From Ruminococcus sp. FMBCY1 (GTDB lineage Bacteria > Bacillota > Clostridia > Oscillospirales > Acutalibacteraceae), in the NCBI RefSeq assembly GCF_023921805.1, contig NZ_CP074197.1, positions 806,001 to 870,000 of the forward strand: a DNA stretch of 64,000 nt, in the 5' to 3' direction. This document shows, one piece after another, positions 56,134 through 64,000 of this stretch. Under the pieces are notes generated by a model. The model was not told where the DNA came from and made no database searches. It saw nothing but the letters and a program-made list of their open reading frames with translations. A program made the translations under genes and the position numbers. Position 1 is the first letter of the stretch. Each line of letters opens with the position of its first letter.

Positions 56134-56667
56134 TTAGACAGTTGGCTCCAAAAGACCGTAATCACCGTTTTCACGCTTATAAACCACATTGATTTCATCA
56201 GTGTCGGCATTCTTGAACATAAAGAAGTTATGGTTTACCATATTCATCTCAAGAATAGCCTCGTCAACGGTAATAGGTTTAATAATAATATGCTTTTTAC
56301 GCATGATCTTGTAGTCATCGTCTTCAGCCTCGTTAATTTCCGGACTTAGACTTACGAAATCATCAATGCTACCGCTCTTAATCTTCTTTTCGAGCTTAGT
56401 CTTGTTTTTACGAATCTGACGGCCGAGAATGTCAACAACTTTATCAAGTGCGTCATTCATTTCAGGCATTGTGCTCTCAGCACGAAGAACAAGACCGTTA
56501 TCTCTGATTGTAACTTCAACAGTCTGACGGTTCTTTTCGAGGGTGACAACTATGTTTACTGTGGCATTCTCAGAAAAAAGTTTTCCGAATTTATCAAGCT
56601 TTTTTTCTGCTCTTTCTTTAAAGTTATCTCTGAGTGTTACCTTTCTTGCTGTGTAAGTATATTTCAT
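56134..56667 (-). CDS. hpf: Ribosome hibernation-promoting factor, long form
   Basis: A 177-residue long HPF. The N-terminal S30AE domain (about 1-100, KYTYTARKVTLRDNFKERAEKKL start) binds the 30S decoding site; the C-terminal domain (about 120-177, IIKPITVDEAILEMNMVNHNFFMFKNADTDEINVVYKR) dimerises factors to give 100S ribosomes. It protects inactive ribosomes in stationary phase or spores. A terminator follows it. Confidence 0.95.
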   Translation of the reverse strand: MKYTYTARKVTLRDNFKERAEKKLDKFGKLFSENATVNIVVTLEKNRQTVEVTIRDNGLVLRAESTMPEMNDALDKVVDILGRQIRKNKTKLEKKIKSGSIDDFVSLSPEINEAEDDDYKIMRKKHIIIKPITVDEAILEMNMVNHNFFMFKNADTDEINVVYKRENGDYGLLEPTV

Positions 56668-56693
56668 AATTGTGCCTCCCTTTTCAGGTAAAT

Positions 56694-57206
56694 TTATTTT
56701 CTGCCGTTGCCGTTGCCTCTGCGGCTGTAGCTGCGGCTTTCACCACCACGCTTGAGGTCAGAAATTTTGTCTTCGCTTGTCTGTTTAAACTTAGACATCA
56801 TATCCTCAAAGCTTGTGGGGGTATTCTTTTTTGAAGCCTGCCACTCATAATTTCCCGGTGACTTAACGGGTGGTGCAGGTTTGTACGGCTGTCTTGGTGT
56901 ACCCTGGCGGCGGTTGTTTCTGTCGCCTCTTTCAGGTCTGTCACCTCTGTCGTTATTTCTTGGCTTACGCTCCTGCGGAACTGCCTGTTTCATAGAAAGG
57001 CTGATTTTGCCGTTATTGAGGGCAAGAACCTTTACCTTTACAGTCTGTCCTACCTTAACATAATCACCAATTTCATTAATATAGGTATGTGCAACCTCTG
57101 AAATATGTACCATACCTGTCTGTGAATCGGGTAAATCGACAAATGCACCAAACTTTGTTATACCCGAAACCTTACCTTCTAAAATCATACCGACTTCAAT
57201 TGCCAT
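56694..57206 (-). CDS. S1-domain RNA-binding protein (YabR-like)
   Basis: A 170-residue protein with one S1 domain (about 1-72: GMILEGKVSGITKFGAFVDL, GMVHISEVAHTYI) and a basic, disordered C-terminus rich in Arg, Gly, Asn and Pro. In B. subtilis the homologue YabR lies next to divIC, as here. Function is probably RNA binding to ribosomes; not proven. Confidence 0.88.
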   Translation of the reverse strand: MAIEVGMILEGKVSGITKFGAFVDLPDSQTGMVHISEVAHTYINEIGDYVKVGQTVKVKVLALNNGKISLSMKQAVPQERKPRNNDRGDRPERGDRNNRRQGTPRQPYKPAPPVKSPGNYEWQASKKNTPTSFEDMMSKFKQTSEDKISDLKRGGESRSYSRRGNGNGRK

Positions 57207-57256
57207 AAAAATTATTTACCCCTTAATTTATATTCTACCCTTTGACTGCACAAGAG

Positions 57257-57625
57257 CTATTCGCCCGAAACATTATAGAAAATTCTTTCGCCTTCGCTAA
57301 CATAACCCATTTCGTTTTTGGCTATTTTCTCAATGTATTCTTTAAGCTGGTCGCCTGTGTAGCCTTTAACTTTATCCAAATATCTGGTCTGGATTTCAAC
57401 CACATTAATCTGCTTATTAATCTCATCAAGTTCAGCTCTTTTGTCGGCTATCTGAATATTTTGATTAACTATAGTGATAACTGCGTAAAAAGCAAATCCG
57501 ATAATTGCGAGATATAAAAGTACATATCTTCCTCGTTTTTTCTTTTTAGGTTCAATTTCCTTTATAGTTGTATTTTCGGCTTTACTTTCAGGATTAATCT
57601 GCGGTTTTTTCTTTTCCTTTTTCAT
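57257..57625 (-). CDS. divIC: Septum formation initiator, DivIC/FtsB family
   Basis: A 122-residue bitopic membrane protein: basic cytosolic tail (about 1-32), membrane helix (about 34-52), and an extracellular leucine-zipper-like coil (NIQIADKRAELDEINKQINVVE), ending with the YIEKIAKNEMGYVSEGERIFYN segment typical of DivIC/FtsB. It acts in divisome activation with FtsL and DivIB. It overlaps yabQ by about 32 bases. Confidence 0.92.
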   Translation of the reverse strand: MKKEKKKPQINPESKAENTTIKEIEPKKKKRGRYVLLYLAIIGFAFYAVITIVNQNIQIADKRAELDEINKQINVVEIQTRYLDKVKGYTGDQLKEYIEKIAKNEMGYVSEGERIFYNVSGE

Positions 57626-58094
57626 TACTCGCCTTAACCTTTTTTCTTACCGATAAACCTATTCGTTTATTTCTAAATGTATCTATTTTCTTACTCATAT
57701 TATACAATATATTGTTGCTGCTTTTCAATAGTTTTTTTGTAATTTTTTTAAATTTTGTTTTAATTTTTTGGATTATAACATTAATCGCATTTATTATTGG
57801 GCAATATATCCTTGAAATGAGTTTTCCGAGTGAAAACCTGTACGCCAAAAAGCCGCACAAAGCACCGAATACAATATAAATTCTGACATATCCGTACAGC
57901 ATTGCAAGTGAATATAAAAACAGCGCAATACTTGCAATAAGCATAAAAATTATATCGGCAATAATAACTGCGGTTTTGGTACTTAAAAACGCTACTCTTA
58001 TAAACTTAAATATGCCGTACAACATTCCAAGCCCTACACCGAATAAAAGCGAATATAAAAAAGCTTGAGATTGAATATAAAAATCAATTTCCAT
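57594..58094 (-). CDS. yabQ: Spore cortex biosynthesis protein YabQ
   Basis: A 166-residue membrane protein with four hydrophobic helices (about 8-30, 40-62, 68-90 and a weaker one) and a Lys-rich C-terminus. The opening IQSQAFLYSLLFGVGLGMLYG is typical of YabQ, needed for spore cortex formation and held in the forespore outer membrane. It lies 7 bases after yabP and overlaps divIC. Confidence 0.93.
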   Translation of the reverse strand: MEIDFYIQSQAFLYSLLFGVGLGMLYGIFKFIRVAFLSTKTAVIIADIIFMLIASIALFLYSLAMLYGYVRIYIVFGALCGFLAYRFSLGKLISRIYCPIINAINVIIQKIKTKFKKITKKLLKSSNNILYNMSKKIDTFRNKRIGLSVRKKVKASNEKGKEKTAD

Positions 58095-58101
58095 AGCTCA
58101 C

Positions 58102-58374
58102 CTATTTAAAAAGTTTAGAAAGTCTTGAGCGGGAATTATCATTGCCTATATACTGCATGGCATTTATTTTTCCGTCAATTGACACTTCACCCGATTCAAG
58201 ATTCAATTTGTCAATATGCAGTCGTTCTCCCTTAATAATCAATCTGCCGCACGAGGTAAGTACAGACACCGTTTCTTCGTTAAAGCCGCTTACATCTTCC
58301 GCACCCGTAAGCATAAGTTTACCTCGTGCATCAAGCATAAGAGTATGATTTTTTCCTTTTGGAATTTCACTCAT
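58102..58374 (-). CDS. yabP: Sporulation protein YabP
   Basis: A 90-residue protein of the YabP/YqfC family: NHTLMLDARGKLMLTGAEDVSGFNEETVSVLT and GRLIIKGERLHIDKLNLESGEVSIDGKI are characteristic. It acts in the mother cell during spore-coat/cortex development. Together with yabQ it marks the genome as a spore former. Confidence 0.94.
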   Translation of the reverse strand: MSEIPKGKNHTLMLDARGKLMLTGAEDVSGFNEETVSVLTSCGRLIIKGERLHIDKLNLESGEVSIDGKINAMQYIGNDNSRSRLSKLFK

Positions 58375-58441
58375 AAAAATACCTCCGTATAAATGCTACT
58401 TAATTTATACGGAGATTAAAACAAAAATATTACATTTTCAA

Positions 58442-58684
58442 TTAAACTACAGCCTCATACATTGTATCGGCTTCCTCTTTACGGACAACTTCCTTTACGG
58501 CTGTAACCTTTACTTTGACACTTCTTGAACCGAGAGTAATTTCGATTACATCTCCGACTTTTACATCGTATGACGCTCTCGCTTCTTTACCGTTCACGCT
58601 TACTTTACCTGCGTCGCAAGCCTCGTTAGCAATAGTTCTGCGTTTAATAAGTCTTGAAACTTTTAAATATTTATCAAGTCGCAT
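58442..58684 (-). CDS. rqcP: S4-domain RNA-binding protein RqcP (YabO)
   Basis: An 80-residue S4 domain protein, matching RqcP/YabO, which helps RqcH add alanine tails to stalled chains on the 50S subunit. It begins MRLDKYLKVSRLIKRRTIANEACDAGKVSVNG. The ATG at 58684 follows GGAGGTG; a longer frame would run through the hup terminator. It lies between hup and yabP. Confidence 0.93.
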   Translation of the reverse strand: MRLDKYLKVSRLIKRRTIANEACDAGKVSVNGKEARASYDVKVGDVIEITLGSRSVKVKVTAVKEVVRKEEADTMYEAVV

Positions 58685-58699
58685 TGTTTCACCTCCGAC

Positions 58700-58728
58700 A
58701 AAAAAAGGAGCCGACAAACGCCGACTCC
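58700..58728 (-). terminator. Terminator of hup
   Basis: On the minus strand GGAGTCGGC and GTCGGCTCC pair (9-base arms, 4-base loop) and run into seven T. It ends directly before the rqcP ribosome binding site. Confidence 0.85.
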
Positions 58729-58738
58729 GAAAAATCAA

Positions 58739-59014
58739 TTACTGATTTACAGTATCCTTAAATACCTTGCCTGCCTTGAAAGCCGGAACCTTAGATGCTG
58801 CGATTTCAATTGGATTACCTGTTCTTGGGTCGCTGCCTGTTCTTGCCTTTCTCTGGCGCTGCTCAAATGTACCGAAGCCTGCAATCTGTACCTTCTCGTC
58901 TTTGGCAACAGAGTCGATAATTGTATCAATAACTGCTGTAACTGCCTTTTCCGCATCTTTCTTAGTAAGACCGCTCTGCTCAGCAACAGCTGAAATAAGT
59001 TCTGTTTTGTTCAT
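58739..59014 (-). CDS. hup: DNA-binding protein HU
   Basis: A 91-residue nucleoid protein: [50 protein letters not shown] (beta arms with the conserved proline) and [14 protein letters not shown] at the end. It bends and compacts DNA. It follows mazG after 17 bases and has its own terminator. Confidence 0.97.
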   Translation of the reverse strand: MNKTELISAVAEQSGLTKKDAEKAVTAVIDTIIDSVAKDEKVQIAGFGTFEQRQRKARTGSDPRTGNPIEIAASKVPAFKAGKVFKDTVNQ

Positions 59015-59031
59015 ATCAATGGACCTCCAAA

Positions 59032-59826
59032 TTATTCTTTTATTTTTACTTCATCCCAAAGGGAATCAAGCTCTGACAAAGTTGCGCTTTTCATATCAAT
59101 TCCACGCTCTTTTGCAAGCGCTTCAACTTTTGAAAAACGACCTATAAACTTGTCGCACGCATCGTAAAGAGCGTGTTCACTGTCAATCTTTAACAGTCTT
59201 GCAACATTTACCGCAGAGAAAAGAACATCTCCGAGCTCTTCATACTGATTATCGGTATCACCCTTTGAGACAGCCTCTTTAAGTTCATCGCATTCTTCAT
59301 AAAGTTTAGCGAGTGCATCTTCCGCATTGCTCCAGTCAAAACCGACCTTTGCGGCTTTCTGCTGAACCTTTGAACTTCTCATAAGTGAAGGCAAAGCCTT
59401 AGAAACGCTTTCCATTGCCTGTGTTTGAGTTTTCTGCTCTTTGGTCTGCATCTTTATAGCGTCCCAATTTTTGAGCACCTGTTCGGTAGTATCGGCATTT
59501 ACATTGCCAAACACATGCGGATGACGGATAATAAGTTTTTTGCAAACTCCGTCACATACATCGTCAATATTAAATGTACCTTTTTCGCTTTCAATTTCAG
59601 AATGAAGAGCGACCTGTAAGAGCACATCTCCGAGTTCTTCCTTTAACAGGTCATTATCCTCTGTATCAATAGCCTCAACAGCCTCATAGGTTTCTTCAAT
59701 GAAGTTTGAACGGATAGATTTGTGAGTCTGTTCTCTGTCCCACGGACAACCGCCCGGAGCACGGAGAATTTTTACAATTTTAACTAAATCTTCAAATTTG
59801 TATTCCGACTTTTCTTTAAAATCCAT
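59032..59826 (-). CDS. mazG: Nucleoside triphosphate pyrophosphohydrolase MazG
   Basis: MazG hydrolyses NTPs to NMPs and limits aberrant nucleotides. With the ATG at 59826 (AGAGGAAG six bases upstream) it has 264 residues with two MazG units: [34 protein letters not shown] ... [17 protein letters not shown], then [23 protein letters not shown] ... [17 protein letters not shown]. The EExxE...ExxD metal motifs are in both. Adjacent to hup, as in B. subtilis. Confidence 0.95.
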   Translation of the reverse strand: MDFKEKSEYKFEDLVKIVKILRAPGGCPWDREQTHKSIRSNFIEETYEAVEAIDTEDNDLLKEELGDVLLQVALHSEIESEKGTFNIDDVCDGVCKKLIIRHPHVFGNVNADTTEQVLKNWDAIKMQTKEQKTQTQAMESVSKALPSLMRSSKVQQKAAKVGFDWSNAEDALAKLYEECDELKEAVSKGDTDNQYEELGDVLFSAVNVARLLKIDSEHALYDACDKFIGRFSKVEALAKERGIDMKSATLSELDSLWDEVKIKE

Positions 59827-59904
59827 TTCAATCTTCCTCTCAGGCAAAAGCTTTACTATGCAATATGTCGCAAGTAGTAAAAATTCGCAATCATACTTAA
59901 TATT

Positions 59905-61701
59905 TTACCCAATAAGATGGAATTTTGCAAGTAGTTTTGCAATTTTTTCCCCTTTTGGCAAAAATTCTATTACTGTGGCAGTAAAAGTACGCAATATTAA
60001 CAAAACAAAGATGTAAACGATGATTGCAGCAATAATTGCGCAGATTGTCGCAACTCTGTGCGGAGCAACCATAAGTACGCCTGCATTTACAAGATAAGCA
60101 GTCAATCCGCTTGCTACTGCGCCGATTAAAGGCTTGATTGTAGTAGTATAGAAGTTTATTCTTATTTTTGAATGTTTAATAAGCAGATAAATGCCTACAA
60201 CACAAGACAAGAAATAACCGATAAGCGAGCCTGCCGTTGCGCCCTGAATATTGATGGAAGGAATACTTACAAACATCCATGTAATACCGATTTTTACAAC
60301 CATACCGAACGCATACAACTTCATAGGAAGATCTGTTCTGCCTATGCCCTGCAGCATACTGCAAATAGGTGTTTCAATAGCCGCAAAAATAGTTGTAAGT
60401 CCCATAAGCATAAGTACATTACCGCCGATAGCGGCAATAGACTCACTTGTATAAATAAATGACATAATCGGATGTGCAAGAACACAAAGACCTATACCCA
60501 TCGGAAGAGTAAATATCATTGTCATACCGAATACAGTTTCCATTGAAGTTTTAAGAACTTTCTTGTCGCCCTTTGTCCATGCACTTGTAACATTAGGCAT
60601 GGCACTTGAACCGAATACCTGTGTAACCGCAGTTACAAGCTGCATAAGTTTAAGTGCTGCCGCATAACAACCCCAAAGTTTAGTGTGAATTGTAATAGGG
60701 TCGTTTACAATTGATTCGGTAAAACCGTATTTGCCGTACTGGTCAATAAGTGCCTGTGGATTAGTTACCGCAAGTTCTTTGAGTACACGCTGAATAATAA
60801 TCTGGTCAATAAGCGAACCCATACTCATTATGAAAGCACCCATTGCTGTGGGCACGGCAGTTTTTACCATAAGTATAAAAGTTTCTCTCTTTGTGCGTGC
60901 ATCAAGAGAATTTTTGTAATATTCTTCGGGTATTCCGTCACCGCCGATTTTAAAGCGGAGCAATAAGAATACAAAAGCCATAAAGCTGCCCGAAGAAATA
61001 CCGCAGATAGCACCTGCTACGGAAAACGCAAGAATTGTATTCATTGCGTCATACTGCGATTCAAAAGTAAACCAAAGGAACGCTCCTGTAGCATTATATT
61101 GGTCCATACCGAATTTCATAACGAGGTATGCAAAAGTAAGACCAAGAATAAGTTTTACGCCTGACTCGATTATTTCAGAGATTGCAGTCGGGAACATATT
61201 TCTCTGTCCCTCAAAATAGCCTCTGTAAATAGAAACAAGACAGCCGAAAAGAATAGTCGGAGCAAGGCAAAGCATTGCATAAATCGAATACGGAGAATCA
61301 ATTATTCTTACATAAATAAAACTGCCTGCAATCATTATCATAAATGACACAATGCCGACTATTGAAAAAAACGGAATTGATACCTTATGTATCAGCTTGA
61401 CATCCTTGTATCTTTTTTGAGCTATACTCTCTGATACAAGTCTGGAAATTGCAATAGGAAGTCCTCCTGTAGCAACCGTAAATATAACAACAAAAATTTC
61501 GTATGCATTGCTGAAAAGACCCGAACCCATTGTAGCGTATTCTTCGCCAAACATAGAATAAATGTTTGTAAGAAGTACCTGGTCAAGAAGTCCGATGATT
61601 TTTACAACAACCATACTCAGCGTAAGTATTGCCGCACCTTTTAAAAAGGAATGAGAAATATTTTCCTCCGCATTACTTATCGCATTGTATTTTTTAGACA
61701 A
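59905..61701 (-). CDS. SpoVB/MurJ-like polysaccharide flippase
   Basis: A 598-residue polytopic membrane protein of the MOP (MurJ/SpoVB/Wzx) superfamily with about 14 hydrophobic helices, starting SHSFLKGAAILTLSMVVVKIIGLLDQVLL and including GGLPIAISRLVSE. Together with mazG, hup, yabP and yabQ it fits the spoVB position of B. subtilis, where SpoVB flips lipid-linked cortex precursors. The wide substrate range of the family leaves the exact substrate open. Confidence 0.88.
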   Translation of the reverse strand: MSKKYNAISNAEENISHSFLKGAAILTLSMVVVKIIGLLDQVLLTNIYSMFGEEYATMGSGLFSNAYEIFVVIFTVATGGLPIAISRLVSESIAQKRYKDVKLIHKVSIPFFSIVGIVSFMIMIAGSFIYVRIIDSPYSIYAMLCLAPTILFGCLVSIYRGYFEGQRNMFPTAISEIIESGVKLILGLTFAYLVMKFGMDQYNATGAFLWFTFESQYDAMNTILAFSVAGAICGISSGSFMAFVFLLLRFKIGGDGIPEEYYKNSLDARTKRETFILMVKTAVPTAMGAFIMSMGSLIDQIIIQRVLKELAVTNPQALIDQYGKYGFTESIVNDPITIHTKLWGCYAAALKLMQLVTAVTQVFGSSAMPNVTSAWTKGDKKVLKTSMETVFGMTMIFTLPMGIGLCVLAHPIMSFIYTSESIAAIGGNVLMLMGLTTIFAAIETPICSMLQGIGRTDLPMKLYAFGMVVKIGITWMFVSIPSINIQGATAGSLIGYFLSCVVGIYLLIKHSKIRINFYTTTIKPLIGAVASGLTAYLVNAGVLMVAPHRVATICAIIAAIIVYIFVLLILRTFTATVIEFLPKGEKIAKLLAKFHLIG

Positions 61702-61743
61702 ATTAAATCACCCATTACCAAATTATCAAAATAAAATCAAATA

Positions 61744-62142
61744 TTAAAGCTGTGCTTTATCTTCATCAAGCTTTGCGCCGCAGCTGTTGCAGAACTTTGA
61801 ATTTTCAGGAACATCACTTCCGCATTCAGGGCAATAAGTAACACTTTTTGTTGCTGAAATGCTATCGTTGATAAGATCAAGATTTTCTTTAAGTTCTGTA
61901 ATTTCAGCGGATTTTTCTTTGATTTTGTCTGACAAATCAGTACCGTGTACCACACTTTTGTAAGTGAGCGCACCAAGTTCTTTAAGTTTGGTGTTAATTT
62001 CCGCTCTGATTTCAGCCGCAACAATTTTTTGCTTTGAATTGTCATAAACATCAGACGCTTTTTTAGAAACAACAGACGCCGCTGCCTTTGCATTTACAAT
62101 AACATCGTCTAAAATACCGTCGAATTTTCCCATATCAGTCAT
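61744..62142 (-). CDS. Small coiled-coil protein with C-terminal zinc ribbon
   Basis: A 132-residue protein of unknown function. Residues 1-95 are mostly helical (ANAKAAASVV, KIVAAEIRAEINTKLKELGAL, EITELKENLDL); the end has two CxxC pairs (CPECG at about 105 and CNSCG at about 119), a typical zinc ribbon, and an acidic tail. Common in Firmicutes but uncharacterised. It lies 60 bases after hemZ and 42 before the flippase gene. Confidence 0.75.
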   Translation of the reverse strand: MTDMGKFDGILDDVIVNAKAAASVVSKKASDVYDNSKQKIVAAEIRAEINTKLKELGALTYKSVVHGTDLSDKIKEKSAEITELKENLDLINDSISATKSVTYCPECGSDVPENSKFCNSCGAKLDEDKAQL

Positions 62143-62202
62143 ACCTTTCTATATAATATATCTGTGCTATTATAGCATTATTGCACGGGATTAGCAACAA
62201 AT

Positions 62203-63642
62203 TTATTGTGTATAAAATGCCGAAATTGCATTTTTTCTTTTTATCATTTCCTCAAATCTGTCAATATATTCATACGGATACTTAAAGTTAAATATGCGTT
62301 CGAGATAGTCGGGATTATTTCTCTTGAGTTTGGTAACAGCACCCGAACCGCAGCCGAGAATTGTATGGGTTTCGTCCATAACATAAACATTGTAAAGACT
62401 TTCATAGCCTTTTTTAGACCAACCGACATTTTCAAGGTTGCCTGCCATTCTGCTCTGTCTGTACAGATAATACGGAATGTAATTCTTTTTCAAAAGTTCA
62501 TTTTGATTATATTCGAGCATTTTTCTTGTGGTTTCTGCGCCCTCTCTGTCAATCGTAACACCTTTTTCGGTAAGTGTGGAACTGCGTTTCATACTAAGAG
62601 TGTGCACTGTAATACATTCGGCGTCAAGTGCAAGAATACCGTCAACCGAATTTTTAAAACTTTCGTATGTATCTGTCGGCAAACCTGCGATAAGGTCGGT
62701 ATTTATATTTGTAAAACCGCATTTTCTAGCAAGAGCAAAAGCGTCAAAAAACTGCTGTACAGTATGTTTTCTGCCTATCTCACGCAGAACATCGTCATTT
62801 AATGTCTGTGGATTTATGCTTATTCTGTCAACATTATTTTCTTTTAAAGCCTTTAACTTTTCGGCAGTAATTGTATCGGGTCTGCCTGCCTCAACCGTAA
62901 ATTCTCTGCAAGCTGACATATTGAAATTACCGTTTACAGTACCGATTACCTTTGAAAGCTGTTCTGCCGAAAGAGTAGTCGGTGTGCCACCGCCAAAATA
63001 CACGGTTTCAAGTCTTAATCCGAGTTTATTGGCTATTTCGGCTGTAAGTTTAATCTCCTCACAAAGTAAATCGGCATACGGGTCTACAAGTTTTTTTGCT
63101 CTTTCTATAGATGACATTACAAACGAACAATAACTGCATCTTGACGGGCAAAAAGGAACACCCACATATAAACTGAAAGAATCGGGCTTGGAAAGCTCAA
63201 TGATTTTTCTTTCGTTTTCCTCCGTCATTACGGCAAGGTTGAGTTTTTCGGGACTTACATAGTAGTCGTTTGCAAATATTTCTTTAGCTTTTTCAAAGCC
63301 CTGCTCATTTGAAACATTCCTAAAAAGTTTTATAGGACGAACACCCGTAAGCAAACCCCAAGGTTGATTTATGCCTGTAAATTCACACAAAAGTTTATAA
63401 AGCATCTGTGCAAGCGAAAGTTCCTTTTCATTATCTTCGCCTGTATTTTCAGTATTCAGAGATTTATTGAAATCTCCTGCCTTTACCTCAACTGTCAGTT
63501 TATCTGACATTTCGGTATATATATACGGCTCTTCCTTACGCTCGCATTCACGCACAACCGTTATTTTTTCATTAGGAAAAAACAATCTTGCCACATTTTC
63601 AAGTTCATAGTGAAAGCCATGATTAATTACATATAAATTCAT
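62203..63642 (-). CDS. hemZ: Oxygen-independent coproporphyrinogen dehydrogenase-like radical SAM enzyme
   Basis: A 479-residue HemZ-type radical SAM protein. The cluster motif is CPSRCSYC (C165, C169, C172), with VYFGGGTPTTLSAEQL and LIAGLPTDTYESF as in the HemN superfamily; an N-terminal part of about 150 residues is the HemZ-specific extension. It may oxidise coproporphyrinogen or act as a related methyl- or heme-handling protein; no other heme genes are near. It follows the MBL-fold gene directly. Confidence 0.9.
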   Translation of the reverse strand: MNLYVINHGFHYELENVARLFFPNEKITVVRECERKEEPYIYTEMSDKLTVEVKAGDFNKSLNTENTGEDNEKELSLAQMLYKLLCEFTGINQPWGLLTGVRPIKLFRNVSNEQGFEKAKEIFANDYYVSPEKLNLAVMTEENERKIIELSKPDSFSLYVGVPFCPSRCSYCSFVMSSIERAKKLVDPYADLLCEEIKLTAEIANKLGLRLETVYFGGGTPTTLSAEQLSKVIGTVNGNFNMSACREFTVEAGRPDTITAEKLKALKENNVDRISINPQTLNDDVLREIGRKHTVQQFFDAFALARKCGFTNINTDLIAGLPTDTYESFKNSVDGILALDAECITVHTLSMKRSSTLTEKGVTIDREGAETTRKMLEYNQNELLKKNYIPYYLYRQSRMAGNLENVGWSKKGYESLYNVYVMDETHTILGCGSGAVTKLKRNNPDYLERIFNFKYPYEYIDRFEEMIKRKNAISAFYTQ

Positions 63643-63643
63643 A

Positions 63644-64000
63644 TCAAACCCTGCTCATTAAAGGATTATATTTTTTCTCGTGATCGAGAGTAGATGTCGG
63701 GCCGTGACCCGGGATTACGATATAGTCACCCTCAAGCTGCTTTAGCTTTTTAATAGAGTTTACCATATCATTGTTATTGCCTGTCGGTAAATCGGTTCTG
63801 CCGTATGATTCGCAAAACAATGTATCACCGCAAATCAAAAGTTTATCTGTTATATAGCATCCGCAGCCCTTTGTATGCCCGGGTGTGCTGATATACTTCA
63901 CCTTAGTTTCGCCAATCATAAAGGTATCGCCGTCCTCAAGATAAACGTCTGCTTTAAACGGCTCAAGGTTTATATTATGAAAAGCGGTAAGATTAAGTGT
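63644..64000 (-). CDS. Metallo-beta-lactamase-fold hydrolase, N-terminal part cut off by the window edge
   Basis: The last 118 residues of a gene entering from the right edge are visible; the frame stays open to base 64000. They carry the conserved metal residues of the MBL fold: PGHTKGC (His), ICGDTLF (Asp) and IPGHGPTS (His). The ending resembles hydroxyacylglutathione-hydrolase-like proteins of the YcbL group. The HxHxDH motif would be in the missing part. The stop is one base before the hemZ start. Confidence 0.85.
   Translation of the reverse strand, partial: TLNLTAFHNINLEPFKADVYLEDGDTFMIGETKVKYISTPGHTKGCGCYITDKLLICGDTLFCESYGRTDLPTGNNNDMVNSIKKLKQLEGDYIVIPGHGPTSTLDHEKKYNPLMSRV

Overview
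The window is a gene-dense chromosomal segment from a low- to mid-GC, endospore-forming Clostridia member, most likely of the Ruminococcaceae/Oscillospiraceae. This rests on a complete spoIIIAA-AH operon, yabP/yabQ and a SpoVB-type flippase, an IspH-ribosomal protein S1 fusion, CIRCE-controlled groESL, a SAM-I riboswitch, and a secreted protein with a type I dockerin. The dockerin would suit a cellulosome or amylosome former such as a Ruminococcus bromii relative; that placement is inference.

Layout. 1-5.5 kb (minus): a truncated TsaD-like gene, nusB and the spoIIIA operon. 5.7-13.9 kb (minus): ligA and an HD hydrolase, then rpiR, an HI0933-type flavoprotein, cmk, plsC and ispH-rpsA packed as one operon. 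14-15.5 kb (plus): an isolated hisH-hisF pair. 15.5-25.9 kb is the most accessory part: a GHKL ATPase joined to an HExxH domain, a BlaI-like repressor, YbaK, a TetR-RND efflux pair, YbjQ, a nitroreductase, a GH25 muramidase and a small NrdD C-terminus-like protein. 26-31 kb (plus): metK under a SAM-I riboswitch, a DUF2974 lipase-like protein and groESL. 31-38 kb: ogt, an alpha/beta hydrolase, a PHP phosphatase, an isolated leuB, a histidine phosphatase, an XRE regulator, a zinc-ribbon PASTA pseudokinase and a tRNA-Ala.

38-51.5 kb (minus) is the conserved Firmicute housekeeping cluster yicC-remA-gmk-rpoZ-priA-def-fmt-yugP-rsmB-rlmN-prpC-prkC-rsgA-thiN. It couples nucleotide metabolism, initiator tRNA formylation and deformylation, rRNA methylation, ribosome maturation and PASTA-kinase signalling. 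coaBC and rpe, usual members, are missing. 51.7-56 kb holds yebC, the dockerin protein, a membrane-anchored beta protein and a THUMP methyltransferase. 56-64 kb (minus) carries hpf, then mazG-hup-rqcP-yabP-yabQ-divIC-S1 (a conserved division and sporulation neighbourhood), with a SpoVB-like flippase, a zinc-ribbon protein, hemZ and a truncated metallo-beta-lactamase-fold gene towards the right edge.

No CRISPR array, insertion sequence, integrase or obvious prophage was seen. The entries most worth a second look are the GHKL/HExxH protein, the zinc-ribbon PASTA pseudokinase beside a canonical PrkC/PrpC pair, the stand-alone NrdD-like protein with a palindrome inside its promoter, the dockerin gene whose only well-placed start is ATT, and a tRNA-Ala(GGC) with C33. 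All family calls come from reading motifs by eye; no database search was run.
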